Assembly (NCBI GenBank): GCA_000437375.1
Contig: FR898232.1
Span: 37,361-52,795 of the forward strand
DNA length: 15,435 bases
Reading direction: 5' to 3'
Source: Eubacterium sp. CAG:841
GTDB lineage: Bacteria > Bacillota > Clostridia > Oscillospirales > CAG-272
The position numbers and the translations under genes are program-made. This document shows, piece by piece, positions 12,966 through 15,435 of this stretch. Within the stretch, counting starts at the first letter, position 1; each line of letters opens with the position of its first letter. Below the pieces are notes generated by a model. That model had not been told where the DNA came from and searched no databases. It saw nothing but the letters and a program-made list of their open reading frames with translations.

Positions 12966-14597
12966 TCATTTCTTTTTGCGCGTTTTCACGGTTTTCTCCC
13001 ATTTTTCGCAAAGAGAGTTTATCTGACCTGTAAGTTTGGCTATATCCTTGCTCTTTTTGCCGCGCATTTTTTCAATTATCGATGAAAGCCTTACACCGGC
13101 GGCGAAAAGCTTCGTCCAGGCGACGGAGGCGTTGCTCTTTCCTCTTGACGACGGGCGTTTTACAAGCTTGTGTGTGTTTCCGGGATCCGAGCATACGTCG
13201 GTTACCAGATCGTATGTTCCGCCGCTGAATGGCGCAAGAGCTTTTACAAGTAACTTTGCGTTTATAGCTTTTGAAAGCACTTCGCAGGCGGTATCATCTC
13301 CGTGATTTACATAAACGCGGCGCGGACGTTTTTCCATTGCGCCGATCCATGCAAGAAGTCCGTCTTTGTCGGCGTGGGCGGATATTCCGTCGAGTTTATC
13401 GATTCTGGCTGCGACTTTTACATCTTCGCCGAAAAGGTTTACAAATTTTTCTCCGTCAAGGAGCCTACGTCCGAGCGTGCCTTCTACCTGATAACCTATG
13501 AAAAGCACCGTACACTCCGGACGCCAAAGATTGTATTTGAGGTGATGACGTATTCTGCCGGCTTCGCACATTCCCGATGAAGCGATTATAACCTTCGGCG
13601 TGGGATCAAAGTTTATGGCTTTTGATTCTTCGGTCGTCACGCTTACGTGAAGTCCGTCAAATGTTATTGGGTTTATATCTCTGCCGAGAAGGGCAAGAGT
13701 TTCGTCATCGTAATATTCCTGCATATCGGGCGAAGCGTATATTTTTGTGGCTTCGATGGCGAGCGGGCTGTCAAGATACACGGGGAAATCATAATTTACG
13801 GCTTTACGCTCTTTTATTCCGCGAAGCATATATAAAAGTTCCTGCGTTCTGCCTACCGCAAACGACGGAATTACAAGGTTTCCGCCTTTGTCAAACGTTT
13901 CGGTTATCAGCTGAATAAGCTTTTGTTCGTAGTCGGGACGTTTTTTATCGTGAGTCCTGTCGCCGTAGGTGGATTCTATTATAACTACATCGGCTTCATC
14001 CGGCATCTGAGGATCGCGCAGGAGCGGTCTTTCCGAATTTCCGATATCTCCTGAGAAGATGACCGTGCAATCATGTTTGCCTTCCGTAAGACGGAACTTT
14101 ATCGAAGATGAGCCGAGAAGGTGACCCGAATCAAAAAAGCTTGCCACTATTCCGTCGGAGATGAAGAACTCCATTCCGTATCCGAACGGCTCAAAGAGAG
14201 CCATTGTGGAATCTACATCTTTTTGTGTATAAAGAGGCTCATATTCCGCACTTCCGGAGCGCGTTGCGCGACGGTTTTTCCATTCAGCGTCCGACATCTG
14301 AATGTGTGCCGAGTCCGAAAGCATTACCGCGCAAAGTTTGCGTGTTGCGTCGGTTGAATATATTTTTCCGTGAAAGCCGTTCTTTACAAGAAGCGGAAGC
14401 TTGCCCGAATGGTCTATATGTGCATGAGTTAGAAATACAAAGTCGATATCGGCGGGCGAAACTGTAAGCTCGCGATTTTCATATATATTGGGGCCTTGCT
14501 CCATACCGCAGTCTACAAGGAACTTTTTTCCCGCAACTTCAACAAGAGTGCAGGAGCCGGTAACCTCATGTGCTGCGCCTATAAATGTGATTTTCAA
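12966..14597 (-). CDS. Beta-CASP metallo-beta-lactamase-fold protein, probable ribonuclease
   Basis: This 543-residue protein has an MBL domain split by a beta-CASP insertion and closed by an RMMBL segment, the layout of the CPSF73/Ysh1-like group of RNA-processing nucleases. The zinc-binding motif HAHIDHSG (His58, His60, Asp62, His63) is intact. A ligand His lies in DSGHLLGSSS (about 157), and Asp in FSGDIGNSERP (about 184). Beta-CASP blocks include IESTYGDRTHD, IPSFAVGRTQELLY and the SSGMCEAGR loop, with ISAHAD (about 410) and VYVNHGDD (about 430) near the end. The C-terminal 90 residues are Lys/Arg-rich and may bind RNA. It differs from RNase J in lacking that family's C-terminal domain. 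The TTG start at 14595-14597 is favoured by AGGAAGG 9 nt upstream and by the MBL fold beginning at residue 1. It has its own promoter and terminator. Confidence 0.93.
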   Translation of the reverse strand: MKITFIGAAHEVTGSCTLVEVAGKKFLVDCGMEQGPNIYENRELTVSPADIDFVFLTHAHIDHSGKLPLLVKNGFHGKIYSTDATRKLCAVMLSDSAHIQMSDAEWKNRRATRSGSAEYEPLYTQKDVDSTMALFEPFGYGMEFFISDGIVASFFDSGHLLGSSSIKFRLTEGKHDCTVIFSGDIGNSERPLLRDPQMPDEADVVIIESTYGDRTHDKKRPDYEQKLIQLITETFDKGGNLVIPSFAVGRTQELLYMLRGIKERKAVNYDFPVYLDSPLAIEATKIYASPDMQEYYDDETLALLGRDINPITFDGLHVSVTTEESKAINFDPTPKVIIASSGMCEAGRIRHHLKYNLWRPECTVLFIGYQVEGTLGRRLLDGEKFVNLFGEDVKVAARIDKLDGISAHADKDGLLAWIGAMEKRPRRVYVNHGDDTACEVLSKAINAKLLVKALAPFSGGTYDLVTDVCSDPGNTHKLVKRPSSRGKSNASVAWTKLFAAGVRLSSIIEKMRGKKSKDIAKLTGQINSLCEKWEKTVKTRKKK

Positions 14598-14622
14598 CGG
14601 TTTTCACCTTCCTTTCAAGGTT

Positions 14623-14651
14623 ATAATATCATAATTTGTTTTATTTGACAA
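14623..14651 (-). promoter_or_regulatory. Sigma-A promoter for the beta-CASP gene
   Basis: On the minus strand, TTGTCA (14646-14651) and TATTAT (14623-14628) are separated by 17 bases. Initiation is expected near 14616, shortly before the ribosome site. Confidence 0.7.
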
Positions 14652-14689
14652 TATACAAAATAAAAAAATGTTAAATTTCGGTTGCGTTC

Positions 14690-14719
14690 TTGACACATTC
14701 CCCTGAAATATGATATTCT
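14690..14719 (+). promoter_or_regulatory. Sigma-A promoter for the PAP2 gene
   Basis: Perfect TTGACA (14690-14695) and TATTCT (14714-14719) are separated by 18 bases. Because the -10 box lies downstream of an earlier in-frame ATG at 14710, that ATG cannot be the start. Confidence 0.7.
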
Positions 14720-14748
14720 TATACCATAGTAAATCAAGGAGACAAATG

Positions 14749-15420
14749 ATGACAGAAGAAATAAACTCACATCCCATAAAAAACAAATATTATAAGCATC
14801 TTTGGTATGTTCTTATTTTTCCGGCTTATCTTATAGCCTTTTTTATTCTCGAAAAAATAATCTCAAACGATTTTCCTGCGGATAAAATGTTCCTTTCACA
14901 TATACCGCTTGACGACATGATACCTTTCTGCGAATATTTTGCTATACCTTATTCACTGTGGTATCCCGCACTTGCCGCAATAGGCATATATCTTATATTC
15001 CGCGACGCCGAAGGCTTCAAGAAATATATGATATATATAGGCGCTACCTTCTTTACAATGATAATAATCTGTGCGGTGTTCCCCAATTATCAGGATATGC
15101 GCCCCGACATAACGGGTGAAGAAAACATCTTCTGCTTTATTATGAAACGCATTTACACCGCTGATACATATACAAATGTTTTGCCGAGCGCACACGTTTT
15201 CGGTGCGATGGCGATAGATTTTGCCGTGCTTGACTGCAAATCGCTTAAAAACCGCAAGTGGCTTGTCGCGCTTTCGATAATATTGGGCGTGCTTATATGT
15301 ATGTCAACTGTGTTTGTAAAGCAACATTCCATACTTGATATTTTCGCCGCAATCCCTCTCGGATTCATCTGGTGGGCGATAATTTATAAAGGTATTTTCA
15401 AAAAGAAAAAGACAGCATAA
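14749..15420 (+). CDS. PAP2-superfamily membrane phosphatase/phosphotransferase
   Basis: This 223-residue protein has about six membrane helices and the active-site landmarks of the type 2 phosphatidic acid phosphatase superfamily. These are an RP pair (118-119), LPSAH (145-149) with His149, and the STVFVKQHSILD motif (186-197) with His193 as nucleophile and Asp197. The first motif lacks its Lys, and the Arg of the canonical SRxxxxxHxxxD is Thr here, as in the Aur1/inositol-phosphotransferase-like branch. A lipid phosphate or undecaprenyl-pyrophosphate-type substrate is possible but not shown. Two adjacent ATGs (14746 and 14749) are candidates; the second is 7 nt from AAGGAG (14736-14741), the first only 4. 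Upstream in-frame ATG 14710 overlaps the promoter. The 15 bases left after the stop may begin a terminator cut by the window edge. Confidence 0.88.
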   Translation: MTEEINSHPIKNKYYKHLWYVLIFPAYLIAFFILEKIISNDFPADKMFLSHIPLDDMIPFCEYFAIPYSLWYPALAAIGIYLIFRDAEGFKKYMIYIGATFFTMIIICAVFPNYQDMRPDITGEENIFCFIMKRIYTADTYTNVLPSAHVFGAMAIDFAVLDCKSLKNRKWLVALSIILGVLICMSTVFVKQHSILDIFAAIPLGFIWWAIIYKGIFKKKKTA

Positions 15421-15435
15421 AAAATCCGCCGAAAG

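Noticed and set aside
14710..14748. ATG at 14710 as the start of the PAP2 protein
   Set aside because: It overlaps the -10 box of the predicted promoter and lacks a ribosome site, whereas AAGGAG sits correctly before 14749.
1..15435. CRISPR array, tRNA, rRNA, transposase or phage genes
   Set aside because: No spaced direct repeats, cloverleaf sequences or mobile-element coding motifs were seen on either strand.

Overview
The window is a stretch of chromosome from a spore-forming, low-to-moderate GC Firmicute, most likely a gut-type member of Clostridia. The organism call rests on gene content: a full sigma-K with pro-sequence, a SipL-type SPOCS/LysM protein, a YtvI-like permease, a SpoIVFB-like intramembrane protease and a LysM/GH18 cortex-lytic-type enzyme. 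Further support comes from strong GGAGG ribosome sites, sigma-A promoters close to TTGACA-17-TATAAT, and frequent TTG starts. I see no tRNA, rRNA, insertion sequence, phage gene or CRISPR array.

Region 1 (1-1841, all minus strand, visibly AT-richer than the rest) looks accessory. It holds two lipoproteins (41-586 and 1095-1739) around a wrecked Rhs gene. Only about 60 residues of the Rhs core (846-1055) and what looks like the tail of a DUF4474-type C-terminal domain (607-861) survive, in different frames. The block is bracketed by two nearly identical hairpins (1-24 and 1818-1841) with the same 10-bp stem.

Region 2 (1847-4232, minus) is core sporulation: sigK followed by sipL. Region 3 (4368-6937, plus) is a tight three-gene operon divergent from sigK: a DUF2500 membrane protein, a Ppx/GppA-type phosphatase (ATGA overlap) and a fused ThrE-type amino-acid exporter. 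It ends in a hairpin shared with the convergent gene.

Region 4 (6976-9105, minus) has a BspA-like leucine-rich-repeat lipoprotein and then the LysM-LysM-GH18 enzyme. The terminator of the first overlaps the ribosome site, start codon and a possible sporulation promoter of the second. Region 5 (9233-11139, plus) has a YtvI-like AI-2E family permease overlapping by ATGA with a short M50 protease of SpoIVFB type, then a DUF896 (YnzC-like) small protein with its own promoter and terminator. Pro-sigma-K and a plausible processing protease are thus about 6 kb apart.

Region 6 (11233-14597, minus) has a CNNM/CBS/CorC transporter-like protein behind a roughly 190-nt leader that contains an intrinsic terminator, a likely attenuator or unclassified riboswitch. 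It also has a beta-CASP metallo-beta-lactamase-fold protein. Region 7 (14749-15420, plus) is a PAP2-superfamily membrane phosphatase; its terminator would lie beyond the window.

The most interesting items are the sporulation cluster with its CBS-less protease, the terminator/promoter/ribosome-site overlap at 8254-8317, the metal-transporter leader with a TA-tract promoter, and the decayed Rhs locus with orphan lipoproteins.
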